This document shows positions 43,465-50,777 of a stretch of DNA of 64,000 nt, piece after piece. Every line of letters begins with the position of its first letter. Position 1 is the stretch's first letter. The position numbers and the translations under genes are program-made. The DNA comes from Clostridiales bacterium (GTDB lineage Bacteria > Bacillota > Clostridia > Oscillospirales > CAG-272): the NCBI GenBank assembly GCA_022791685.1, contig JAAVZO010000008.1, positions 124,001-188,000 of the forward strand, given 5' to 3'. The notes below the pieces were generated by a model. The model searched no databases. It saw only the letters and a list, made by a program, of their open reading frames with translations, and was not told where the DNA came from.

Positions 43465-43492
43465 AATGAATCCCGCGGGTGCGGGATTCATT
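43465..43492 (-). terminator. Terminator of the lipoprotein gene
   Basis: AATGAATCCCGC/GCGGGATTCATT followed on the minus strand by TTTTGCGTT. The stop codon of the lipoprotein gene lies in the stem. Confidence 0.78.
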
Positions 43493-44114
43493 GGGGAATG
43501 AGAGTTAACGTTGGCGATACGATGAATGCGACTCCATATGGGAGATTAGCGTAGCCGCGTTCGATGAATTTATCATTTTTGTATACTTCGAAGGAGTATC
43601 GCTTGTACAGCGGATATGTGTATATACTTACGCGTGGGATATCCGGGGTGATTTCGTATTCGATTGTTTCGTTGACTGAAATGTAGCTTTCCGGCATGAA
43701 GCCGAGCAGCTCGCCGATTATCTGCGGGTCAACTACATCGACGTACTCGAAGTATGCGGGGATTTTGTCGGTGACAGTCATGCTTACGCCTGCGGCGGCA
43801 TCGTTGATTGACGGCGCGGACATAGATTGCAGTCTTTCGCCGGAGACGAGCTCGGTTTCGAGGTTTCGCAGCGAATAGCCCTTGTATTCGGACGGAGGTT
43901 CACTTAGCTTGACGTTATAGCAGACGGCGTAGAATTTTATAATGAATCTGGGGTCGTCGAAAAATCCATATTCGTTGAGAAGCTGTTCGTCAACACTTAT
44001 TGGTTCTATTTTCCCAATGGAAAGTACATTAAGTTCGATTGGCTCAGATACTGCTGTGTCGGTGCAGCCAGTGAATAGAAATATGAGAATGAGTAAGATC
44101 AGCGCTAATTTCAT
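43488..44114 (-). CDS. Lipoprotein, unknown
   Basis: 208 residues. Signal peptide LALILLILIFLFTGC with lipobox, so it is membrane-anchored outside. The C-terminal part RVSIYTYPLYKRYSFEVYK followed by NDKFIERGYA resembles the C-terminus of the frameshifted secreted protein just upstream (RVYVQLYARFRNYKFEVWE), so the two are probably distant paralogues. No family is recognised. Confidence 0.65.
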   Translation of the reverse strand: MKLALILLILIFLFTGCTDTAVSEPIELNVLSIGKIEPISVDEQLLNEYGFFDDPRFIIKFYAVCYNVKLSEPPSEYKGYSLRNLETELVSGERLQSMSAPSINDAAAGVSMTVTDKIPAYFEYVDVVDPQIIGELLGFMPESYISVNETIEYEITPDIPRVSIYTYPLYKRYSFEVYKNDKFIERGYANLPYGVAFIVSPTLTLIPQ

Positions 44115-44146
44115 AAAATTGATTCACCTACTCGTTAAGTTGACAT

Positions 44147-44173
44147 ATGGGCATAATAATAAATTATGCCCAT
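44147..44173 (-). terminator. Hairpin between the two secreted-protein genes
   Basis: ATGGGCATAAT/ATTATGCCCAT, 11 perfect pairs; little T-run on the minus strand, so it may only partly terminate. Confidence 0.55.
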
Positions 44174-44185
44174 AAGCTTTTAATT

Positions 44186-44903
44186 TTAATAATTTTGTTC
44201 AGGTAAATTTAAATATACAACGTCTGAAGCTTTATATGATATAAAATAGTAGTCATAAGGAATGCTTACTTCACCATCGCAAATGTAGTCATCGAAGAAG
44301 AGATCATCTTCCCAGACTTCGAATTTATAGTTGCGGAATCTAGCATATAATTGAACATATACGCGAGGTTCGGTTTCAGGGATAGACGCAGTATATGAAG
44401 CACTTATGGTAAATTTTGTACCTAAATCAACACCTAAAGCAGCTTCAACTACTGTTAAATCTATTCCGACGGATATAGAGACGGAAACTGACAGCTCTGT
44501 TGTTACTGTATAAGTACCTCCTGGAGGAGGAAACGATGCAGATTGCAAAAAATGATTGTGTGTAGAGGTAGTTACATTTTTTATGTAATACTCCTGTTTG
44601 CCCCATTCATTAGTTGAATAAGTAGGCTTTTGGCTTAATAGCTCATCACTACATATAAAGCTGGGGGTGAATCTTGCCACGGTTATTTCTGAAATTCCCT
44701 CAGGAATACCAGTAATTTGGTTTTCTTCAAGGAATTTTTTTACCTCGTCAATGCCAACGATAGTGATAACTTCTGTGGGAGTTGTGTCAGGTTGAGATGC
44801 GTTTCCACCTGATTCGTACTCAAGCGCCGAAACGCTGAAAGAAGAAAGGAGGAAAACGAGAGAAAAAAAGAGCGGCGATGAATCTACAAAGGTAAGATTT
44901 CAT
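44186..44903 (-). pseudogene. Frameshifted secreted protein (7-T tract in signal peptide)
   Basis: The C-terminal frame 44186-44680 continues open upstream, without a start, through LEYESGG and a hydrophobic run SLVFLLSSFSVSA. The only start with a ribosome site (GGAGG, ATG 44901-44903) is in another frame, MKSYLCRFIAALFF. The two join perfectly into one signal peptide if a single T is removed from the T7 tract (A7 at 44863-44869 on the plus strand). The product would be about 238 residues: a secreted beta-rich protein with VTTELSVSVSISVGID. Explanations are a real mutation, phase variation by slippage, transcript slippage, or a sequence error. Confidence 0.75.
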
Positions 44904-44957
44904 AATAGGTAACCTCCAAAATAAATATAAAATTGTGATAAGCTTATCTACATCTAT

Positions 44958-44986
44958 ATTCTACCATAACAATATTATTTTTTCAA
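44958..44986 (-). promoter_or_regulatory. Promoter of the frameshifted secreted protein gene
   Basis: Minus strand TTGAAA (44981-44986), 17-bp spacer, TAGAAT (44958-44963) with TGG. The AT-rich stretch from here to 45160 shows no gene. Confidence 0.68.
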
Positions 44987-45160
44987 TATAATTTATGCGA
45001 AAAATAATATTTTGGGCAAATCTACAAATAAATAATTGCATTTTATACAATATGACTAATAAACGTAATATTTATTTATATATCCAATTTATATAATATT
45101 GGTTTACATATATTTAAATTCGTAGTAATGGAATTATAGTTAAATCTAAAATATAATAAC

Positions 45161-45203
45161 ATACGCCGCAACTGGATTCATTCCAGTTGCGGCGTATTTT
45201 TTA
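45161..45203. terminator. Strong terminator
   Basis: ATACGCCGCAACTGGA/TCCAGTTGCGGCGTAT, 16 perfect pairs, then TTTTTT on the plus strand. It ends the radical SAM/SGNH-remnant transcript on the minus strand or insulates the region. Confidence 0.85.
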
Positions 45204-45214
45204 CGTTGCATTCG

Positions 45215-45475
45215 TTATATCCAGCCCAACTGCACGTCGCCAAAATATGGAAGCGTGTACGTTGAAGTGCCAGCATTATTCATACGCAGAGTTATCTTTG
45301 GTCTGCCGCTGTTCAGTACAAAGCGTATCTTAGTGCCAGCGGTGCAGATCGCCATAGCCTGTCACTGCGCGCTCATATGCTCGCGCACCGACTGTTGAAC
45401 ACGCGACATATTATATCCGCCATTAGCTGGAATCAGCTCGGCAATGTTGTATAGCTCAAAATTTTTGTATATCAA
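45215..45475 (-). pseudogene. SGNH/GDSL hydrolase N-terminal remnant with in-frame TGA
   Basis: One frame from TTG 45473-45475 (overlapping the radical SAM stop) reads NFELYNIAELIPANGG and ends VREHMSAQ at a TGA (45362-45364). It continues in the same frame with AICTAGTKIRFVLNSG and ends YFGDVQLGWI stop at 45215-45217. This matches the N-terminal carbohydrate-binding part of two-domain SGNH esterases; the catalytic domain is gone. A decayed gene is the simplest reading. Confidence 0.6.
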
Positions 45476-46065
45476 AGCATTTCTCTGACGCGCAGTGTAA
45501 CGCCGTTTTTGTTGGCTATCTTCTGGCAGATATCAATATCGGTATCCGGAATCGATCCACGTACCACAGAGAATACGACGCTCGGCACGTATTCCTTCAC
45601 GCGGCGTGCAAAGCTGATAAGAGCCTCGAAGGCTTCCTCTCCGAACTCAGAGTGACATACCGCCTGATAGCTTTCAGCGGTTGCGCAGTTGAGACTTATC
45701 GAAACCACGTCAAAAAGTCCCTCGAAATCGGGGGCAGTGTCGCGCTTATTGATAAGGTCGCTCTGACCGTTAGTGTTCATTCGTATTTTTATTTTGCGTG
45801 TTGACTTCAGCTTGCGGCAGACCCACAGAATATCGTCGAGACGCTCGGCAGGCTCACCGTAGCCGCAGAATACAAGCTCGTCATAGTCTTCGAGTCGGCG
45901 TTTTTCGATGTCGTTTAGTATCTCCTCACGGGTAGGCTCACGATCGAGCCATAGGTCTCCGTACAGCTCCTCACCATGTGAGCGAACGCAGAAGTCGCAG
46001 CTGTTTGAGCAGCGATTTGTTGTGTTGACGTAAAGCGAATTGCCAACTGTATATGTAATAGTCAT
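45472..46065 (-). CDS. TatD-associated radical SAM protein
   Basis: 197 residues. Cluster motif CSNSCDFCVRSHG (CxxxCxxC) near residue 18, then VFCGYGEPAERLDDIL and KIRMNTNGQSDL. The start ITYTVGNSLYVNTTNRC and short length match the TatD-linked radical SAM family (TIGR04038-like). Its substrate is unknown and no tatD gene is visible here. No clear ribosome site precedes the ATG. Confidence 0.85.
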   Translation of the reverse strand: MTITYTVGNSLYVNTTNRCSNSCDFCVRSHGEELYGDLWLDREPTREEILNDIEKRRLEDYDELVFCGYGEPAERLDDILWVCRKLKSTRKIKIRMNTNGQSDLINKRDTAPDFEGLFDVVSISLNCATAESYQAVCHSEFGEEAFEALISFARRVKEYVPSVVFSVVRGSIPDTDIDICQKIANKNGVTLRVREML

Positions 46066-46124
46066 AGTATATTATTTGCGACGGGTATGCCGCGCTGTTC
46101 CTTTCATTTTACAATTACCGTATA

Positions 46125-46159
46125 AATAAGGTCTGCCACGATTTGCAGCAGACCTTATT
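46125..46159 (-). terminator. Terminator of the ferredoxin gene
   Basis: AATAAGGTCTGC/GCAGACCTTATT just after the ferredoxin stop; T-rich exit on the minus strand. Confidence 0.75.
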
Positions 46160-46169
46160 CCGGAACTTA

Positions 46170-46343
46170 TTATTCCTCGGGCTTCGGAGCCTCAACGGGG
46201 CAGACGCTTGCGCAAGAGCCGCACTCTATGCACTCGTCAGCGTTGATTTCATACTTGCCGCCGCCTTCCTTAATGCAGCTTACAGGACATTCGTCCGCGC
46301 AAGCGCCGCAAGCGATGCAGTCATCAGTAATCTTATATGCCAT
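46170..46343 (-). CDS. 2[4Fe-4S] ferredoxin
   Basis: 57 residues from ATG 46343 (MAYKITDDC) after GGAGGTG. CIACGACADECP and CIECGSCASVCP bind the two clusters, the clostridial-type arrangement. It carries electrons for fermentative metabolism. Its whole leader is repeat A4. Confidence 0.96.
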   Translation of the reverse strand: MAYKITDDCIACGACADECPVSCIKEGGGKYEINADECIECGSCASVCPVEAPKPEE

Positions 46344-46368
46344 TTCTGTAACACCTCCGTCTGAATGG

Positions 46369-46477
46369 TTCAACTTGTCACGGCATCAATGGGGGATTTA
46401 ATCCCACATTGATGCGAATATGTCCACGCCCTACGGGCGATGCCGCCTTTAGCTGCGGGGGACATCGTGGCAATGTT
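46369..46477 (-). repeat. Family A structured repeat, copy A4
   Basis: Reverse orientation. On the minus strand TTGCCACG (46466-46473) with CGTGACAA (46375-46382); hairpin 2 GCATCAATG.GGGAT/ATCCCCCATTGATGC has different pairs from A1-A3; hairpin 1 is longer and contains GCCC/GGGC. It fills the ferredoxin leader from the RNA start to the ribosome site. Confidence 0.85.
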
Positions 46478-46486
46478 ATCGTAATA

Positions 46487-46514
46487 ATTGTACCACAAAT
46501 TTTGAAAATTGCAA
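46487..46514 (-). promoter_or_regulatory. Promoter of the ferredoxin gene
   Basis: Minus strand TTGCAA (46509-46514), 16-bp spacer, TACAAT (46487-46492) with TGG. Confidence 0.65.
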
Positions 46515-46580
46515 TAGCTTTTGAAAAAATTTATATTCTCTTAATAACTTTTTTCGACTTGTTTAATATTCCAAGCGATT

Positions 46581-48284
46581 TTATTCGGCTTGATTCGACT
46601 CAGGCTGCTTCGATTTCGGCACACCTTTTCCGCCTATTACAGTGACTGTGTCGCGGTGGAACACCTTTGGCATGGTGTCCGGCTTGTCAAGGAAGCGTAC
46701 TCTTACAAGTCCTGCGAGCGGCTGGACCTCGATCACCGTTCCGTCGCCCTCCGGAGTTGAAACTATCTGGTCGACCTTAGGAGTCTTGCGTATCTCCTCC
46801 TGATATGTGTCGTATTCATAACGCAGGCAGCACATCAGTCGTCCGCACGCACCTGATATCTTCACTGAATTGAGCGAGAGATTCTGTTCCTTCGCCATTT
46901 TTATCGACACCTGAACAAAGTCGGACAGGAAGGTCTTGCAGCAGAATGGACGACCACATATACCGATTCCGCCAAGCAGCTTAGTTTCGTCACGGATACC
47001 GATCTGACGCAGCTCGATTCGTGTGCGGAATATCGCGGCAAGGTCCTTTACGAGCTCGCGGAAGTCGACGCGTCCATCGGCAGTGAAGTAGAACAGCAGC
47101 TTCGAATTGTCAAACGTGTATTCTACGTCGACAAGCTTCATCTCGAGCTCATGCTCAGCGATTTTCTGCGCGCAGATCTCGAGCGCTTCAGCTGCGCCGG
47201 CGGCATTTGCTTCAGCGCGGGCGATATCGTCCTCGGTCGCGTGGCGTATGACCTTGCGCAGCGGCAGAATTACCTCGCGCTCGGTGACAATGCGGTTTGA
47301 CAGGTCGATGATACCGTATTCAAGTCCGCGCGCGGTATCTACAATTACCGGCTCGTTCTTGACGAATTTGTCGCCGTCCGGGTCGAAATAGTATATCTTT
47401 CCACCGACCTTGAAGCGCACTCCGACGATTTCGAAGGTTTCAAGCGGCTGTTCAGGCTCGGCTTCAACAGGCTCAGCTTCTGAGATGTCTATACCTGGTG
47501 CGTCATACTCACTTTCGGAAGAATTTAGCTCGGCGAGTATCTCGCTCTGTTCGGCTTCATTCTCATTTGCGACTGCGATATATTCGGTTATCGCAGCTTC
47601 TTCCTCGACGATCATCTCGAGCTCATCTGCGTTTACATTTTTCTGTGGATTCTGATTTCCGCGTTCACGGTTATGATTCTGCTTGCGGCGCTGGTTGCGA
47701 GGATTGCGCCTTTGGCGTTCATTCTGCTTTTTAGCATTCTGAACAGGCGCTTCGTCCTTGGACTCCGATACTTCCTCTGTCTTTGGCTCATCGACATCAG
47801 TCGATAAATTTTCTATTTCCTTGTCGATATCGAGACGTTCAGAATGGTCATTCTGACGACGTTTTGGCGGGCGATTTTGACGTTTGGGGCGGCGCGGCTT
47901 TTGCGGGTGTGCATTCTTATTATTGCTTCCCGCATCATCGGCAGGTGTATTTTTTACTTCGGTCTCAGGCTTTAAGTTCTGTTTATTCTCATTGTCCTGC
48001 TTATTTTTGTGCTCTGATTCCGGCTTTACATTTTTCTTGTGTTCGGGTCTCGATTCGGACTTGACCTGAGACTTGGATTCTGGCGGAAGGTCATATCTGC
48101 CCGGCTTTACATTGATAGCGCCGTTTGGCGAATTATCCTGCATTTGTGCCGCTTCTGATTGATTATTCGGCTTGCGGCGGTTTTTGTTATATTTATGAAA
48201 GGGCTTTTTGCCCTCGTTTTTCTTTGGTGTCGCATTGTCGTGCGAATCCGAACTATTGTGTGGAGGATTGTTATTATTATCCAT
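46581..48284 (-). CDS. ricT: PSP1/RicT (YaaT) family protein with long disordered N-terminus
   Basis: About 567 residues if started at ATG 48284 (MDNNNNPP); the start is uncertain because the ribosome site is far. The last ~280 residues are a normal RicT: VGVRFKVGGKIYYFDPDG, LGGIGICGRPFCCKTFLSDF, ISGACGRLMCCLRYE with the conserved Cys pairs that bind iron-sulfur clusters in Bacillus Ric proteins. RicT works with RNase Y in RNA processing and sporulation control. The first ~285 residues are Asn/Lys/Arg/Glu/Pro-rich low complexity with basic blocks such as PRRPKRQNRPPKRR, not usual in this family. It follows holB, the conserved neighbour. Confidence 0.88.
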   Translation of the reverse strand: MDNNNNPPHNSSDSHDNATPKKNEGKKPFHKYNKNRRKPNNQSEAAQMQDNSPNGAINVKPGRYDLPPESKSQVKSESRPEHKKNVKPESEHKNKQDNENKQNLKPETEVKNTPADDAGSNNKNAHPQKPRRPKRQNRPPKRRQNDHSERLDIDKEIENLSTDVDEPKTEEVSESKDEAPVQNAKKQNERQRRNPRNQRRKQNHNRERGNQNPQKNVNADELEMIVEEEAAITEYIAVANENEAEQSEILAELNSSESEYDAPGIDISEAEPVEAEPEQPLETFEIVGVRFKVGGKIYYFDPDGDKFVKNEPVIVDTARGLEYGIIDLSNRIVTEREVILPLRKVIRHATEDDIARAEANAAGAAEALEICAQKIAEHELEMKLVDVEYTFDNSKLLFYFTADGRVDFRELVKDLAAIFRTRIELRQIGIRDETKLLGGIGICGRPFCCKTFLSDFVQVSIKMAKEQNLSLNSVKISGACGRLMCCLRYEYDTYQEEIRKTPKVDQIVSTPEGDGTVIEVQPLAGLVRVRFLDKPDTMPKVFHRDTVTVIGGKGVPKSKQPESNQAE

Positions 48285-48318
48285 GATATTGTAATTTATT
48301 CCTTTCATAGTGCTGATG

Positions 48319-49383
48319 TCAGCGGTACGCGGCTCTGACCGCAGCGAGCGCACATCTGGACTGCGCGAGTCCTATATTTACATTGCGGTCAAGCTCATCG
48401 AGTGCGTTTGCGAATACGTCGGTCAGCCTCATTAGCTGTGCAATAGGGAATCTCGACGCTGCACCTCGCGCTTGCTCGACTGAAGTGTAAAACAGAGGTC
48501 TGAAATCCTCCGATGTAAGCTTGGCGGCGACGAGGTCGCGGATAGCTTCGGAGATCAGAGTGTAGATCTCGGCAAGCTCGCTGCGCTGCTTGGCTGAGGT
48601 GAGCTTGGTCGCGTATTCATAGAATTCAAGCTCGCCCGCCGCACCGTGACGATTTGCGAGCAGCGATATATATTTATCGGCGATATTCCAAATACGCATA
48701 CATTCTGCGGCGCTTTTCGGGTCACACAGTTCGAGTGCTCGACCCAGACTGCCGCCGGCGAGTCTGACCGCTATATGGAACGCTTCACTGTCGGTCTGAC
48801 TCAGTGTACGCGCGGCAGCGTTGTTTTCGATAAGCCAGCTCTCAACTTGTTTATCATCGAGAATTTCAAGCCGACATGACGGAGCGCGGCTGCGGATAGT
48901 CGGAAGCAGATTGTCGGCATTTTCGCAGAGCAGAAGAAACATCACACCCTCCGGCGGTTCTTCGAGAATCTTCAGAAGCGCGTTCTGAGCTTGTGTATTC
49001 ATCGAGTCAGCTTCGGGAATGATATAGAATTTATTATTCAGATCGTTTGCGGCGTATACGGTGTCTTCACGCAGACGGCGTATAACGTCGACTCCAAGCT
49101 GCACTCGCCCATTTTCCGGCTCGATATAGATAACGTCAGGCGACTGACCGCGCATTATTTTGTCGCAGTTGATACACTCCATGCAAGGTATGGAATCCTT
49201 TGATTCTGAGTTCTTATTTAGCTCACAGGCGACTGCGGCGCAAATCAGCTTAGCGAGCGTGCGCTTTCCAGAGCCGGCAGCGCCCTCGATTATATATGCG
49301 TGAGAAAGCTTCGCGCTGCTGATATCACGCTTCAATCTTGCTATAAGTTTTTCATTTCCGAGAAAGCTGTCGAATCCGGACAT
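48319..49383 (-). CDS. holB: DNA polymerase III subunit delta'
   Basis: 354 residues. Clamp-loader AAA+ domain with GAAGSGKRTLAKLI, zinc-finger Cys (CMECINCDKI), and AQNALLKILEEPPEGVMFLLL with a SRAPSCR sensor region. It is part of the clamp loader that puts the sliding clamp on DNA. AAAGGAACC ribosome site lies at the edge of repeat A5. Confidence 0.94.
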   Translation of the reverse strand: MSGFDSFLGNEKLIARLKRDISSAKLSHAYIIEGAAGSGKRTLAKLICAAVACELNKNSESKDSIPCMECINCDKIMRGQSPDVIYIEPENGRVQLGVDVIRRLREDTVYAANDLNNKFYIIPEADSMNTQAQNALLKILEEPPEGVMFLLLCENADNLLPTIRSRAPSCRLEILDDKQVESWLIENNAAARTLSQTDSEAFHIAVRLAGGSLGRALELCDPKSAAECMRIWNIADKYISLLANRHGAAGELEFYEYATKLTSAKQRSELAEIYTLISEAIRDLVAAKLTSEDFRPLFYTSVEQARGAASRFPIAQLMRLTDVFANALDELDRNVNIGLAQSRCALAAVRAAYR

Positions 49384-49398
49384 TTACAGGTTCCTTTC

Positions 49399-49456
49399 GT
49401 TCAACTTGGTAATATGTTCATTGCCGCTAAAGCTGCGTGGACATCTTGCCAACATT
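49399..49456 (-). repeat. Family A repeat, copy A5 (lacks hairpin 2)
   Basis: On the minus strand AATGTTGGCAAGATGTCCACG ends are family-like, then the CGCAGCTTTAGCGGC hairpin 1 remnant and ACCAAGTTGAAC. Outer arms TTGG/CCAA pair although both differ from other copies. It lies in the holB leader. Confidence 0.7.
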
Positions 49457-49492
49457 GTAGGGATAGGCTGAGTTTATTTTGCCGATAAATAT

Positions 49493-49521
49493 ATTATATC
49501 AGATAATTTCGGGCTTGTCAA
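49493..49521 (-). promoter_or_regulatory. Consensus promoter of holB-ricT
   Basis: Minus strand TTGACA (49516-49521), 17-bp spacer, TATAAT (49493-49498). The remaining stretch to dgt (49522-49705) is AT-rich and includes a palindrome around ACAATTGT at 49613-49631 of unknown use; no clear dgt promoter was seen. Confidence 0.85.
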
Positions 49522-49705
49522 TGCGATTGGCGACGTTTGTTGGCGCGATATCATTATTTTCCGCCTTTGGATGTCGAATCAGCGGTGAACTTCTCGAAAA
49601 AGAAAATTGAAATGTTAAACAATTGTAAACAATAAAAAATAAAAAAGTAATTTCGAAAAAATGCGCGTATATTATTACTCGAAAGCAAAAACAGCGTGAA
49701 AGGCG

Positions 49706-50752
49706 GTGAAGACCGAATTGTACGAATACAATAGCATCAAGCTGCGTGAAGCGGCAGAAGCTCATCTGTCGCCGTTTGCATTTCGCGAATCAAAGTCTCG
49801 CGGACGTGCGCGGACGCTTGAAGTATCAGCTCTGCGCGGCGAGTATCAGCGTGACCGCGACCGAATCATCCACTCAAAGTCGTTTCGTCGACTCATGCAC
49901 AAAACGCAGGTATTTCTCGCGCCTGAGGAGGAACACTATCGCACACGGCTCACTCACACGCTCGAGGTCACACAAATCGGACGTACGATCGCACGCGCAT
50001 TATTTTTGAATGAGGATCTTACCGAAGCTGCTGCGCTTGGACATGACCTCGGTCACACGCCGTTCGGACATATCGGAGAGGCGGCATTGCAGGAGTGCTA
50101 TTCACCTGAATTCACGCATTACAGGCAGAGTCTGCGCGTTGTCGACAAGCTCGAACGCGACGGTGCGGGTTTGGATCTCACGTATGAGGTCCGGGATGGT
50201 ATCGTCAATCATCAAGGAAGTAACCTTGCGTCGACGCTCGAAGGACGTATCGTTAAGTTTGCAGACCGCATTGCTTATATCAATCATGATATCGACGACG
50301 CGGTGCGTGCTGGAATATTGTCGGAGGCTGAGCTCCCGCATGAACTGTGCGAGATACTCGGTTTTACTCACTCCGACCGAATAAACACGATGGTGACGAG
50401 CGTTGTAAGAAGAAGCGATGAGCTTATGCAGTCCGGAGTTGGCGAGATATCGATGGAGCCGGAGATTCAAGCGGCGACCGACTCGCTGAGAGAATTTCTG
50501 TTCGAGAGGGTATATCACAGCGAACCGGTGCTCGCGGAGGAAGGACGCTCGAAGGAGCTTATTATGCGGCTATTCGAGTACTTTGTAAAAAATCCTGACA
50601 GAATGCCGGAATTCTACCGCTCGCTTACAAACAGCGAGCCTGTGGATCGCTGCGTCTGCGATTTCATATCCGGCATGACCGACCGCCACGCGATAAGCAT
50701 TTATAAGCAGCTGTTTATACCAAACACATGGAGCGGACGCAGTCTGGTCTAA
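49706..50752 (+). CDS. dgt: Deoxyguanosinetriphosphate triphosphohydrolase-like HD protein
   Basis: 348 residues from GTG 49706 after GAAAGGCG. HD motif set: RTRLTHTLEVTQIGRTIAR (His), LGHDLGHTPFGHIGE (HD), and IAYINHDIDDAVRAG (Asp). It hydrolyses dNTPs to nucleosides and triphosphate. It heads the dnaG-rpoD operon, a common Clostridia arrangement. Confidence 0.92.
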   Translation: MKTELYEYNSIKLREAAEAHLSPFAFRESKSRGRARTLEVSALRGEYQRDRDRIIHSKSFRRLMHKTQVFLAPEEEHYRTRLTHTLEVTQIGRTIARALFLNEDLTEAAALGHDLGHTPFGHIGEAALQECYSPEFTHYRQSLRVVDKLERDGAGLDLTYEVRDGIVNHQGSNLASTLEGRIVKFADRIAYINHDIDDAVRAGILSEAELPHELCEILGFTHSDRINTMVTSVVRRSDELMQSGVGEISMEPEIQAATDSLREFLFERVYHSEPVLAEEGRSKELIMRLFEYFVKNPDRMPEFYRSLTNSEPVDRCVCDFISGMTDRHAISIYKQLFIPNTWSGRSLV

Positions 50753-50777
50753 ATGAAATGGCAATAAATAATTACAT

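Noticed and set aside
45362-45364. In-frame TGA as selenocysteine codon
   Set aside because: The SGNH N-terminal domain is not a selenoprotein family, no insertion hairpin follows, and the catalytic domain is missing; decay is simpler.
49613-49631. Palindrome around ACAATTGT upstream of dgt as a regulator box
   Set aside because: It lies in very AT-rich DNA where such palindromes arise by chance and matches no operator recognised with confidence.
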